Positions 15,633 through 23,491 of a stretch of DNA of 36,457 nucleotides are shown here, one piece after another. The stretch covers positions 1-36,457 of the forward strand of contig CAVIJD010000022.1 in assembly GCA_963643165.1 (NCBI GenBank). The letters are read 5' to 3'. The translations under genes were made by a program, and so were the position numbers. The notes under the pieces are model-generated. The model made no database searches. It saw only the letters and a list, made by a program, of their open reading frames with translations, and was not told where the DNA came from. Numbering within the stretch: the stretch's first letter is position 1; each line of letters begins with the position of its first letter. The stretch is from F23-D06 sp963643165 (GTDB taxonomy: Bacteria > Bacteroidota > Bacteroidia > Bacteroidales > WCHB1-69).

Positions 15633-17009
15633 TCACGCCTCCGAAGCCGCGTCGCCGCCCTGCCTGAAATGTTCCTCAATGAGGCGTTCGAGCCGCCGCA
15701 GCGCTTCGGGCACGGCTATGGCCTCCGTAAGCCGCGTTTTGCCCTGATACACGCACACCAGTCCGTGGCTGGCGCCCACAATGCCGAAGTCGGCGTCGGC
15801 CATCTCGCCGGGACCGTTCACCACGCAGCCCATCACGGCGAGTTTCAGTCCGGGGCAGTCGGGGAAACGCTCCTTCACGAGGGCGAACACCTGCTCGATG
15901 TCATATTGGGTGCGTCCGCAGGAGGGGCAGGCTATGAACTCCGTCTTGCTCATCTTGATGCGGCAGGCCTGCATGATGGTCTGCTCGAGTTCTCGCAAAG
16001 CCATGTCGGGGATGTTGGGATTCTGGAACATGACGCTGCTGAGGCGGTTGAAGTGGGAAGCGTAGCCGGTGATGGCGGCAGCCTTGACAATAAAGCGTTC
16101 CTCGTCCTCGTCGTTGTCGGCGAAGTGCAGCACGCCGGCCTGCACCAGACCTTGCTTGGGGTCGAGTTGCTGCACGGCCTGCACCAGCCGGCGGGCAAAG
16201 GGCGACTCGTTCTCAGGCGGCTCCGTCAACGAGACGCGCACCGTGTCGCCCACGCCGCACAGGAGCATCGCCCCGATGCCGGCGGCAGACTTGACCCGTG
16301 CCTCCAGGCCGTTGCCCGCCTCCGTGATTCCGATGTGCAGCGGGCAGTCGCAGCCCCGCGCTTCCATGGCGCGCTTGAGCAGCAGCGTGGCCTCAGTTGC
16401 CGTGCGCACATTGCTGGACTTCATCGAGATCACCGTCTTGCGGAAGCCGTAGCGTTCGCAGATGTCAATCCATTCGAGTGCCGACTGCACCATAGCTTCG
16501 GGCGTGTTGCCGTAGCGGTTCACGATGCGGTCGCAGAGTGAGCCGTGGTTGATGCCGATGCGCAGGGCGGTGCCGTGGTCGGCACAGCGTTGCAGCAGCG
16601 GCGCGGCGCGGAGTGCCATGCGGTCCACCGCCTCCTGATAGGCGGAGTCGCTGAGTTCGTATTGCGAGAAATTGCGTTTGTCAACATAGTTGCCGGGGTT
16701 GATACGCACCTTTTCGACGACCGATGCCATCTCTTCCGCCACTTTGGGGTTAAAGTGTACGTCGGCCACCAGCGGGGTGTCGATGCCCTCGCTGCGCAGG
16801 CGGCTTTTGATCTCGCGCATGGCGGGAACCTCTTTCAGCGAGGGCACCGTTATGCGTACCATCTGCGCCCCCGACGCCACCATACGGCGGCACTGCGCCA
16901 CCGTGGCCTCCACATCGTTGGTGTCGGTGTTGGTCATCGACTGCACCACCACGGGGGCGGCGGCGCCGATAGCCACATTGCCAATATTGAAACCGTTCTT
17001 GCTGTTCAT
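15633..17009 (-). CDS. ispG: 4-hydroxy-3-methylbut-2-en-1-yl diphosphate synthase, short Bacteroidetes-type
   Basis: 458 residues. It converts MEcPP to HMBPP in the MEP isoprenoid pathway using a [4Fe-4S] cluster. The TIM-barrel opens with VVQSMTNTDTND; cluster ligands are C361 and C364 (ACPSC) and C395 (MGCVVNGPGE). Between the barrel (ends about 262) and the cluster domain (starts about 356) are about 95 residues, against roughly 30 in E. coli, while plant, Chlamydia and most Bacteroidetes forms insert a domain of over 200 residues, giving about 600 in total. This is thus a reduced middle-domain version. It follows thiL by 9 bp in one operon and is followed by a terminator (15506-15537). 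Confidence 0.95.
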   Translation of the reverse strand: MNSKNGFNIGNVAIGAAAPVVVQSMTNTDTNDVEATVAQCRRMVASGAQMVRITVPSLKEVPAMREIKSRLRSEGIDTPLVADVHFNPKVAEEMASVVEKVRINPGNYVDKRNFSQYELSDSAYQEAVDRMALRAAPLLQRCADHGTALRIGINHGSLCDRIVNRYGNTPEAMVQSALEWIDICERYGFRKTVISMKSSNVRTATEATLLLKRAMEARGCDCPLHIGITEAGNGLEARVKSAAGIGAMLLCGVGDTVRVSLTEPPENESPFARRLVQAVQQLDPKQGLVQAGVLHFADNDEDEERFIVKAAAITGYASHFNRLSSVMFQNPNIPDMALRELEQTIMQACRIKMSKTEFIACPSCGRTQYDIEQVFALVKERFPDCPGLKLAVMGCVVNGPGEMADADFGIVGASHGLVCVYQGKTRLTEAIAVPEALRRLERLIEEHFRQGGDAASEA

Positions 17010-17018
17010 CAGAATAGG

Positions 17019-18065
17019 CTATTGCTGTCCGTCGTTCTGGGCAAATCCCTGCGCGCGGAGTTCCACTTGCCGGTTGTCGCCCGTGATGAGATGGTAGCCC
17101 GCAGACGGTTCCTTGATATAGCCGACAATGGAGACATTATCCACATTTTTCAGTTTTTCGTAGTCCGCCTGTTTCACCGTAAACATCAGTTCATAGTCGT
17201 CGCCGCCGTTGAGGGCCGCCACCGTATGCACAATGTCGAGGTCTTTGAGCGTCGTGAAGGTCAGTTCCGTCATCGGCAACTTTTCCTCAAAGAGGTCGCA
17301 GCCTTTTTCGGAGGCGCGGCAGATCTGCATAGCCGCAGTGGCGATGCCGTCGCCGATGCTGGTCATGGCGGTGGGGATGATATCCTCGCGCCGGAGGGCC
17401 TCCACAATGTCAATGCGGGGTTCGGGCTTCAGTTGGCGGCGCAGCAGGTAGTCCTTGCCCGTAAAGTCGGGCTGCATGTCGGGGTTCACCTCAAACACCT
17501 TCTTCTCGCGTTGCAGCAGGAGCAGTCCGGCGTAGGCGGCGGCAAAGTCGCCGGAGACGCAGATCAGTTCATTTTCGGACGCGCCCTTGCGGGTGGCGAG
17601 GTGGGCGGGGTCGCACTCCCCTATTGCCGTCACCGCAATCACCAAGTCGCGGGGGGAGGTGGAGAGGTCGAGGGCGGCCACGTCGGCGTGAACCGTGTCG
17701 CAGCAGGCTGCCATGCCGTCCAGAATCTCGTTCACCGCCTTGAGGTCAAAGCGACCCGAGACGGAGACATTCACCAGCAACTGCGAAGGCACGGCATTCA
17801 TGCCCAGCACGTCGGAGAAGGCGACGGCGGCCACCTTGTAGCCCAGGTGTCTGAGCGGCACGTAGGTGAGGTCGAAGTGTATGTTTTCGATGAAAACCTT
17901 GGTTGACACCGCCACATGCTCGTCGGCGGGGCTCGTCACGGCAGCGTCATCACCGATGCCGACGGTGGTGGAGGCGTTCTCGACGGGGAAATATTTTGAC
18001 AGTTCGGCGATAAGGTCATACTTGCCGAAGCGGGGCGGGTTGTTCGGTTGTTTCTGTTCTTCCAT
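17019..18065 (-). CDS. thiL: Thiamine-monophosphate kinase
   Basis: 348 residues from the ATG at 18065; the longer frame to 18131 would begin before the -7 box. It phosphorylates thiamine monophosphate to thiamine diphosphate. ThiL/PurM-fold features are the Gly/Asp loop TVGIGDDAAV near residue 37, the conserved HFDLTYVPLRHLGYKV substrate region, VSGDFAAAYAGL, and SIGDGIATAAMQICRASEKG near 230-250. It is first in a two-gene operon with ispG (9-bp gap). Both products serve central cofactor or isoprenoid metabolism and DXP is shared by the two pathways, which may explain the pairing. Confidence 0.94.
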   Translation of the reverse strand: MEEQKQPNNPPRFGKYDLIAELSKYFPVENASTTVGIGDDAAVTSPADEHVAVSTKVFIENIHFDLTYVPLRHLGYKVAAVAFSDVLGMNAVPSQLLVNVSVSGRFDLKAVNEILDGMAACCDTVHADVAALDLSTSPRDLVIAVTAIGECDPAHLATRKGASENELICVSGDFAAAYAGLLLLQREKKVFEVNPDMQPDFTGKDYLLRRQLKPEPRIDIVEALRREDIIPTAMTSIGDGIATAAMQICRASEKGCDLFEEKLPMTELTFTTLKDLDIVHTVAALNGGDDYELMFTVKQADYEKLKNVDNVSIVGYIKEPSAGYHLITGDNRQVELRAQGFAQNDGQQ

Positions 18066-18084
18066 CTTTAATAATATGAGGGGG

Positions 18085-18092
18085 CAAAAGTA
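18085..18092 (-). promoter_or_regulatory. -7 box of thiL-ispG
   Basis: Minus-strand TACTTTTG followed by CCCCC, about 20 bases upstream of the thiL ATG. It is divergent from the box at 18104-18111, with 11 bases between them. Confidence 0.6.
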
Positions 18093-18103
18093 CATTTTTT
18101 TTG

Positions 18104-18111
18104 TATTTTTG
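18104..18111 (+). promoter_or_regulatory. -7 box of the PHP-DRTGG-HATPase genes
   Basis: TATTTTTG followed by CTCCG, 26 bases before the GTG start of the PHP gene. Confidence 0.6.
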
Positions 18112-18137
18112 CTCCGTTCTAAAAAAAACACAGAGAC

Positions 18138-18893
18138 GTGCAGACATTCAAGGCAGACCTACATACGCATACCCTACTCTCGCCTTGCGGAGACCTGGAG
18201 ATGACCCCTGACAACATCATAGCGTGCGCCTTGGCGCGGGGCATCGACATCATCGCCATCACCGACCACAACTCCACGCGGCACTGCCGTCTGGCGGAGC
18301 ACTACTCGCACAACCGCGACATCTTTGTGCTGTGCGGCGCCGAGATCACCACAAAGGAGGAGGCACACTGTCTCGCCTACATGCCCGACCACGCCGCGCT
18401 TGACTGCCTGCAGGCGTATCTGGAACAGCATCTGCCCGACATTCCCAACGACCCCGACCGCTTTGGCGACCAGGTGCAGATCGACGAGGACTTCAACATC
18501 ATCTATGAGGAGCCGCGGCTGCTCACCGCCGCCCTCGACCAGTCGGTGAACCAAGTGGCCGACTTCGTGCACGCGGCGGGAGGGCTGTTTGTGCCCGCGC
18601 ACATCGACAAGCCGACCACCAGCCTTGTCAGCCAGCTCGGGTTCATCCCTTTCGACCTCGAATATGACGCCGTGGAACTGTCGGAGCACGGCAACGCCGA
18701 AAAAATCCTGCAAACGCACAAATACCTGAAAGGAAAGAGCTTCACCCGCAGCTCTGACGCGCACCTCCCCGACCGCGTCGGCATCGCGCCCTGCTATATG
18801 GAACTGGAGACACGCAGTTTTGAAGAAATCCGCAAAGCCTTCCGGCAGGAAGAGGGACGGCGGGTGCTGCTCACACTGCCTGAGCAATCCTAA
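18138..18893 (+). CDS. PHP-domain metal-dependent phosphoesterase
   Basis: 251 residues, GTG start at 18138, the only start after the promoter that keeps the N-terminal metal motif. PHP motifs: DLHTHTLLSPCG (residues 7-18), AITDHN (about 38-43), then HIDKP and SSDAH near the C-terminus supplying further metal ligands. This is the family of RNase AM/TrpH-like phosphatases and the PHP protein found with DRTGG and hydrogenase-type genes in anaerobes. The order PHP, DRTGG protein, HATPase protein matches that cluster, but hydrogenase subunits are absent here. Substrate unknown. Confidence 0.85.
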   Translation: MQTFKADLHTHTLLSPCGDLEMTPDNIIACALARGIDIIAITDHNSTRHCRLAEHYSHNRDIFVLCGAEITTKEEAHCLAYMPDHAALDCLQAYLEQHLPDIPNDPDRFGDQVQIDEDFNIIYEEPRLLTAALDQSVNQVADFVHAAGGLFVPAHIDKPTTSLVSQLGFIPFDLEYDAVELSEHGNAEKILQTHKYLKGKSFTRSSDAHLPDRVGIAPCYMELETRSFEEIRKAFRQEEGRRVLLTLPEQS

Positions 18894-18938
18894 AAATCCT
18901 AAATCATCAAGAATATTAACAATAATAAACATAACACA

Positions 18939-19274
18939 ATGACCATCAAAGAACTTGTCGAGAAAATGAACCTTGCCGTCTTCTGCGGCGAAGAGAACTT
19001 AGGGACTGAAATCAAGGGCGGCTATGTGAGCGACCTGCTGAGCGACGTCATGGGTTTTGCCCGTGAGGGCGACGCGTGGGTCACGCTGCAGACCCACAAG
19101 AACGTCATCGCCATAGCCTCGCTCAAAGAGCTGGCGTGCGTCATATTGGTCAAGGGCAACAAGCCCGACGACGACATGCTGGAGCAGGCCAAGGAAGAGG
19201 GCATCCCCGTGTTGGGCACGGAGGAGCAGACCTTTGAGACGGCGGGGAAACTGTACGGGTTGCTGAACAAATAG
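18939..19274 (+). CDS. DRTGG-domain protein
   Basis: 111 residues, nearly all one DRTGG domain (GGYVSDLLSDVMGFAREGDAW is the hallmark region, residues about 27-47), a fold also found in phosphotransacetylases and as a regulatory module with CBS domains. Stand-alone DRTGG proteins are encoded beside HATPase and Fe-hydrogenase-like genes in anaerobes. It lies 45 bp after the PHP gene and 7 bp before the HATPase gene, so the three form an operon. Its ligand is unknown. Confidence 0.82.
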   Translation: MTIKELVEKMNLAVFCGEENLGTEIKGGYVSDLLSDVMGFAREGDAWVTLQTHKNVIAIASLKELACVILVKGNKPDDDMLEQAKEEGIPVLGTEEQTFETAGKLYGLLNK

Positions 19275-19281
19275 CCGTGCC

Positions 19282-19815
19282 ATGAAAGACCTCTCCATGC
19301 ACATCATGGACATCCTGCAGAACTCCACCCGCGCAGGGGCCACCGTCATCACGCTGGAAGTGACGGAAAACAGCGAGTCCGACACCTTGACGCTCGTCTT
19401 CAAGGACAACGGCTGTGGCATGAGCGAAGAGACCGTGCGGAACGTCATCGACCCTTTTTTCACCACCCGCACCACCCGCAAAGTGGGGCTCGGGCTTCCG
19501 TTGCTCAAGCAGAACACCGAAATGACCGGCGGGGGACTTGACATCCAGTCCAAAGTCGGCGAGGGCACGACCGTCACTGCCGTGTTCGGGCTCAGCCACT
19601 TAGACCGGCCTCCGATGGGCGACCTTGCCGGCACCATGGCGCTGACCATCTCCGCCTACCCTGACATCCGTTTCATCTTCCGTTACAGGCGCGACGGGGA
19701 CGTTGAATACACGCTCGACACCGACGAGGTTCACGAAGTCCTCGGGGACGTCCCCATAAACGACCCGGACATCATCGAAGCCCTAAAAGAAATGATACAC
19801 GAAAACATTCAATGA
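19282..19815 (+). CDS. Stand-alone HATPase (RsbW/histidine-kinase-like ATP-binding protein)
   Basis: 177 residues. GHKL ATPase boxes are complete: N box HIMDILQNSTRAGA (7-20), G1 DNGCGM (about 43-48), F box DPFFTTR (58-64), G2 VGLGLPLLKQN (about 68-78) and GEGTTV. There is no histidine phosphoacceptor or sensor domain, so it resembles an anti-sigma/serine kinase or a kinase catalytic domain working in trans. The last about 70 residues are an extra domain of unknown role. It is third in the PHP-DRTGG operon. An effect on redox or hydrogenase gene expression is inference from the usual neighbourhood. Confidence 0.85.
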   Translation: MKDLSMHIMDILQNSTRAGATVITLEVTENSESDTLTLVFKDNGCGMSEETVRNVIDPFFTTRTTRKVGLGLPLLKQNTEMTGGGLDIQSKVGEGTTVTAVFGLSHLDRPPMGDLAGTMALTISAYPDIRFIFRYRRDGDVEYTLDTDEVHEVLGDVPINDPDIIEALKEMIHENIQ

Positions 19816-19833
19816 AAGGGTTAATAAAAAATG

Positions 19834-19841
19834 TATCTTTG
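19834..19841 (+). promoter_or_regulatory. -7 box of panC-panD
   Basis: TATCTTTG followed by CCCGC, 70 bases before the panC ATG. Confidence 0.55.
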
Positions 19842-19910
19842 CCCGCTTTTTCCGGAGGGGGAAAGCATTGTTTTCGATAAACGTACTAATACCAACTTTT
19901 ATAGAAAAAC

Positions 19911-20741
19911 ATGTTTGCTATCACTTCCGTTGACGAGTTGGTCAACACGGTAAAAAAAGTAAAGACAGAGGGCAAGAGCATCGGTCTGGTGCCGACGATG
20001 GGTGCGCTGCACGAGGGTCATCTGTCGCTCATCCAAAGGGCAAGAAAAGAAAACGACATCGTAATCGTCTCCATATTCGTGAATCCCGTGCAGTTCAACA
20101 ATCCTGAAGACCTGCAGAAGTACCCGCGCACGCCGGAGAAGGACCTCGACTTCATCCGCGCGTACGCCGACTATGCCTTCATGCCGGAAGCCGACGAGGT
20201 ATTTCCGGAAAAGCCGACAGAGGAGTACCACTTCGGCATTGTGGAGCAAGTCATGGAGGGGGCGGCTCGTCCGGGGCATTTCAACGGCGTAGGCATCATC
20301 GTGCGGAGGCTGTTAGACTGGACCTGTCCCGACCGCGCCTATTTCGGCGAAAAGGACTACCAGCAGATCGCGGTGATTCGGGAGTTGGTGCGGCAATGCG
20401 GCATCGGGACCCAGATCGTGCCCTGCCCTATCGTGCGCGAGGCCAACGGGCTGGCCATGAGTTCGCGCAACAAGCGGCTCACCGCGGAGCAGTTCGAGAC
20501 CGCCGCCAACATCCACCGCATCCTCGAGGCCTCGCGCGGGCAGAAAGACGTCTCGCAGATCAAGGCGTTCGTGGCGCAGGAAATCGCCAAAGTGCCCGAA
20601 TTCACGCTCGAGTACTTTGAGGTGGCCGACGACCGGACGCTCCAGCCCGTGCAGACACTCGCCGACGCGCCCGGCGTCATGGGATTCATCACCGTCCATA
20701 TCGGCGGCGTAAGACTTATCGACAATATTCGTTATCGTTAA
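19911..20741 (+). CDS. panC: Pantothenate synthetase (pantoate-beta-alanine ligase)
   Basis: 276 residues, normal length. It joins pantoate and beta-alanine with ATP. Nucleotidylyltransferase signature: PTMGALHEGHLSLI (residues 28-41, HxGH type), then PVQFNNPEDL, YFGEKDYQQ and MSSRNKRL (the KMSKS-like loop). It is followed 10 bp later by panD, which makes the beta-alanine it uses, so the operon supplies both steps towards pantothenate and CoA. No panB or panE in the window. Confidence 0.97.
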   Translation: MFAITSVDELVNTVKKVKTEGKSIGLVPTMGALHEGHLSLIQRARKENDIVIVSIFVNPVQFNNPEDLQKYPRTPEKDLDFIRAYADYAFMPEADEVFPEKPTEEYHFGIVEQVMEGAARPGHFNGVGIIVRRLLDWTCPDRAYFGEKDYQQIAVIRELVRQCGIGTQIVPCPIVREANGLAMSSRNKRLTAEQFETAANIHRILEASRGQKDVSQIKAFVAQEIAKVPEFTLEYFEVADDRTLQPVQTLADAPGVMGFITVHIGGVRLIDNIRYR

Positions 20742-20751
20742 AACCGGTAAA

Positions 20752-21099
20752 ATGACTATAGAACTTTTAAAATCGAAAATCCACAAAGTAACCGTAACGG
20801 AAGCCAACCTCAACTATGTGGGCAGCATCACCATCGACGAGACGCTGATGGAAGCCGCCAACCTGATCGAGAACGAGAAAGTGCAAGTGCTGAACGTGAA
20901 CAACGGAGAACGTCTGGAAACCTACGTCATCAAAGGGGCGAAAGACTCCGGCGTGATCTGTCTCAACGGCCCCGCCGCCCGGAAAGCCTGCGTGGGCGAC
21001 GTCGTCGTCATCATCTCCTACTGTTCCATGGACTTTGAGGAGGCCAAGCAATTCAAGCCGTGGATCGTCTTCCCGGACAAGGAAAACAAGCTCCGCTAA
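20752..21099 (+). CDS. panD: Aspartate 1-decarboxylase
   Basis: 115 residues. Proenzyme with cleavage at G24-S25 (YVGSITID) to form the pyruvoyl cofactor from Ser25. Other conserved parts: NGERLETYVI (N and R of the substrate site) and GPAARKA. It makes beta-alanine for PanC, encoded 10 bp upstream. Confidence 0.97.
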   Translation: MTIELLKSKIHKVTVTEANLNYVGSITIDETLMEAANLIENEKVQVLNVNNGERLETYVIKGAKDSGVICLNGPAARKACVGDVVVIISYCSMDFEEAKQFKPWIVFPDKENKLR

Positions 21100-21137
21100 A
21101 AGGAAAGAAGCAATACCAACAACATCAAGCATTCATA

Positions 21138-21161
21138 ATGTATAAATATATATATGTATAA
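21138..21161 (+). other. Duplicated start segment/7-residue leader overlapping the gpmA start
   Basis: ATGTATAAA occurs at 21138 and again at 21154, the true gpmA start, separated by TATATAT. The first copy opens a 7-codon frame (MYKYIYV) whose stop TAA (21159-21161) overlaps the second codon region of gpmA. It looks like a slippage duplication of the start region. Whether the leader is translated is unknown. Confidence 0.6.
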
Positions 21162-21900
21162 ACTCATACTCATACGACACGGACAAAGCGAATGGAATCT
21201 GTCGAACCAGTTTACGGGATGGACGGACGTGGACCTCACCCCACAAGGCGAAGAAGAGGCGCGGCAGGCGGGCAGAATACTGCGGGACGGCGGCTTTGAC
21301 ATCCGCTACACCTACACTTCCTACCTTAAGAGGGCCATCAAGACGCTCAACCTCGTGCTGGAGGAGATGGACCGCATGTGGCTGCCTGTGGAGAAGAGCT
21401 GGCGGCTCAACGAGAAGCACTACGGCGTGCTGCAGGGGCAGAACAAGCAGGAGGCCGTGGAGAAATACGGCAAGGAGCAGGTAATGCTTTGGCGGCGCAG
21501 TTATGACGTGGCCCCGGAGCCCATTCCGGACGACGACCCGCGTCATCCCAAGTACGACATCCGCTATCAAGGCATCAAAAACCGGTCGGCGCGCCCCGGC
21601 ACCGAGTCGCTGTCTGACGCCACCCGCCGCATCATACCCCTCTGGAACGCCAGCATCGTCGAGAACTTGCACCAATACAAGCAGGTGCTTATCGTCGCCC
21701 ACGGCAACAGCATCCGGGGCATCATCAAATTCATGAAGAACCTCTCCAACGAAGAAGTCGTCAAACTCAACATCCCCACCGGCACCCCCTACCTGATGGA
21801 ACTTGACGAGGACATGCAGATCCTGAAAGACGAATACATCGGCATCTCCGAAGAGGAACTCAAAGCCAAGGAGGCCGTGGTGGCCAACCAGACGAAATAG
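21154..21900 (+). CDS. gpmA: 2,3-bisphosphoglycerate-dependent phosphoglycerate mutase
   Basis: 248 residues, normal for dPGM. Catalytic histidine H9 in LIRHGQSEWN, RLNEKHYGVLQG region around 90-101, and second His in LIVAHGNSIRG near 182-192. It interconverts 3- and 2-phosphoglycerate in glycolysis and gluconeogenesis and must be primed by 2,3-bisphosphoglycerate. The next gene codes for a homologue of an enzyme that uses that same metabolite. Confidence 0.96.
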   Translation: MYKLILIRHGQSEWNLSNQFTGWTDVDLTPQGEEEARQAGRILRDGGFDIRYTYTSYLKRAIKTLNLVLEEMDRMWLPVEKSWRLNEKHYGVLQGQNKQEAVEKYGKEQVMLWRRSYDVAPEPIPDDDPRHPKYDIRYQGIKNRSARPGTESLSDATRRIIPLWNASIVENLHQYKQVLIVAHGNSIRGIIKFMKNLSNEEVVKLNIPTGTPYLMELDEDMQILKDEYIGISEEELKAKEAVVANQTK

Positions 21901-21939
21901 CAAAAAAAATGCCCGGCGTGTGAATATGAGATTTTTTTC

Positions 21940-21947
21940 TATATTTG
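21940..21947 (+). promoter_or_regulatory. -7 box of the cDPGS-like gene
   Basis: TATATTTG followed by CACCGC, 62 bases before the ATG at 22009; no TTTG at -33. Confidence 0.6.
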
Positions 21948-22008
21948 CACCGCTCAAAAAAAAGACAAAGAAATATCACTTATTATAATAACTTAAACAA
22001 CAGTTTTT

Positions 22009-23382
22009 ATGAAGAAAAAAGTAAGAAATGTAATTATCATTGGTGCTGCGGGAAGAGATTTCCACAATTTCAACACCTTTTTCCGTCACAACAAGAACTA
22101 CAATGTGGTTGCCTTTACCGCTGAGCAGATCCCCGGAATCGACGACCGTAAATACCCGAAAGAGCTGGCCGGCGAAGACCTCTACCCGAACGGCATCCAG
22201 ATTTATCCTGAATCCAAGCTGACCGAACTGATCAAAGAATTTGACGTTGACGACTGCGTTTTCGCATACAGCGACAAACCGTACGCATACGTCATGGGTG
22301 TCAGCGCTATCGTGAACGCCGCAGGCGCAAACTTCTGGCTGATGGGACCTAAAGACACGATGGTAGAGTCCAAGAAACCCGTCATCGCTGTCGGCGCTAC
22401 CCGTACCGGCTGCGGCAAGTCACAGACTTCCCGCCGTATCATCGAATACCTGGTCGAAATGGGCTTCAGAGTAGTGGCTGTCCGTCATCCTATGCCTTAC
22501 GACCCGGACCTGAACAAACAGAAAGTTCAGCGTTTCGCCTGCGTCGAGGACCTGAAGAAACACAACTGCACCATCGAGGAGATGGAAGAGTACGAACCGC
22601 ATGTCGTGACGAAACGCAACGTCATCTATGCCGGTGTTGACTATGAAGCCATCCTCCGCGAAGCAGAGGTTGACCCTGACGGCTGTGACATCGTGCTGTG
22701 GGACGGCGGCAACAACGACTTCCCGTTCTACAAACCCGACCTGACCATCGGCGTCGCTGACCCGTTGCGTCCGGGCGCAGAGGTGAGCTACTATCCCGGT
22801 GAAGTGGTTGCCCGTATGTCTGACGTCATCGTCATCAACAAGATCGACTCCGCATCTCTCGCTGACATCAACACCGTTCGCGCCAACATCGCCAGAATCA
22901 ACCCGAAAGCCATGGTTATCGACGCCGCTTCCACGCTGACCGTTGACAAACCGGAACTGCTCAAGGGCAAACGCGTGCTCGTCGTTGAAGACGGCCCGAC
23001 ACTGACCCACGGCGAAATGCAGATGGGTGCCGGCACAGTCGCCGCACAGAAATTCGGCGCCGCTGAGCTCGTTGACCCGAGACCTTACACCGTCGGCGAA
23101 CTGACAACCACCTTTGAAAGATATCCCAAAATCGGCACGCTCCTCCCGGCTATGGGCTACGGCGAGCAGCAGATGAAAGACCTTGAGAAGACCATCGCCA
23201 ACACCCCGTGCGACGCAGTGGTCATCGGCACGCCTATCGACCTGCCGCGCTTCATCAAGATCAAACAACCCGTTGTGAAAGTCGGTTATGAACTGCAGGA
23301 GATCGGCACCCCGACCCTCAAAGAGGTTCTCGACGACTTCGTTGCAAAACACAACCTCAAACCCAAAAGAAGAAGAAAATAA
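22009..23382 (+). CDS. Cyclic 2,3-diphosphoglycerate synthetase-like P-loop protein
   Basis: 457 residues. An N-terminal Rossmann-like part (NVIIIGAAGRDFHNFN) is followed by a P-loop GATRTGCGKSQTSR (about 129-142). Then come VAVRHPMPY, DIVLWDGGNNDFPFYKPDL and VINKIDSA, a GTPase-like NKxD that here reads NKID (about 276-279). This matches the cyclic 2,3-diphosphoglycerate synthetase family, known from methanogens, where it closes 2,3-DPG using ATP. Bacterial members are poorly characterised. Codon use is distinct from its neighbours (many GTT, GCT, CGT, CTG, ATC), the pattern of a highly expressed gene. The C-terminus is a basic KPKRRRK tail. It has its own promoter and a strong terminator, so it is monocistronic, 108 bp after gpmA. 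Confidence 0.85.
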   Translation: MKKKVRNVIIIGAAGRDFHNFNTFFRHNKNYNVVAFTAEQIPGIDDRKYPKELAGEDLYPNGIQIYPESKLTELIKEFDVDDCVFAYSDKPYAYVMGVSAIVNAAGANFWLMGPKDTMVESKKPVIAVGATRTGCGKSQTSRRIIEYLVEMGFRVVAVRHPMPYDPDLNKQKVQRFACVEDLKKHNCTIEEMEEYEPHVVTKRNVIYAGVDYEAILREAEVDPDGCDIVLWDGGNNDFPFYKPDLTIGVADPLRPGAEVSYYPGEVVARMSDVIVINKIDSASLADINTVRANIARINPKAMVIDAASTLTVDKPELLKGKRVLVVEDGPTLTHGEMQMGAGTVAAQKFGAAELVDPRPYTVGELTTTFERYPKIGTLLPAMGYGEQQMKDLEKTIANTPCDAVVIGTPIDLPRFIKIKQPVVKVGYELQEIGTPTLKEVLDDFVAKHNLKPKRRRK

Positions 23383-23404
23383 TCTTGTTCTCCACTGATT
23401 ATTC

Positions 23405-23444
23405 AAATAAGCGTGCCCGCTTTGCAGGTACGCTTATTTTTTTT
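23405..23444 (+). terminator. Strong intrinsic terminator of the cDPGS-like gene
   Basis: AAATAAGCGT (23405-23414) pairs perfectly with ACGCTTATTT (23430-23439), extended by two further G-C pairs. The T-run merges with the second arm. The loop contains TTTG, which doubles as a -33 box for the next promoter. Confidence 0.88.
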
Positions 23445-23451
23445 ATTTTTG
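23421..23451 (+). promoter_or_regulatory. Promoter of the T9SS-sorted protein gene, overlapping the terminator
   Basis: TTTG at 23421-23424, a 19-base spacer, then TATTTTTG at 23444-23451 followed by CGGCG: a complete Bacteroidetes promoter. Its -33 box sits in the terminator loop and its spacer in the hairpin arm and T-run. Confidence 0.7.
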
Positions 23452-23491
23452 CGGCGTTTTAAAAATCATTCAACAGCAAAAGAACAACACA

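Noticed and set aside
16545..17906. 453-codon plus-strand frame
   Set aside because: Covers ispG and thiL in reverse; both are complete real genes.
22420..23406. 328-codon minus-strand frame
   Set aside because: Antisense to the cDPGS-like gene, no start signal or family resemblance.
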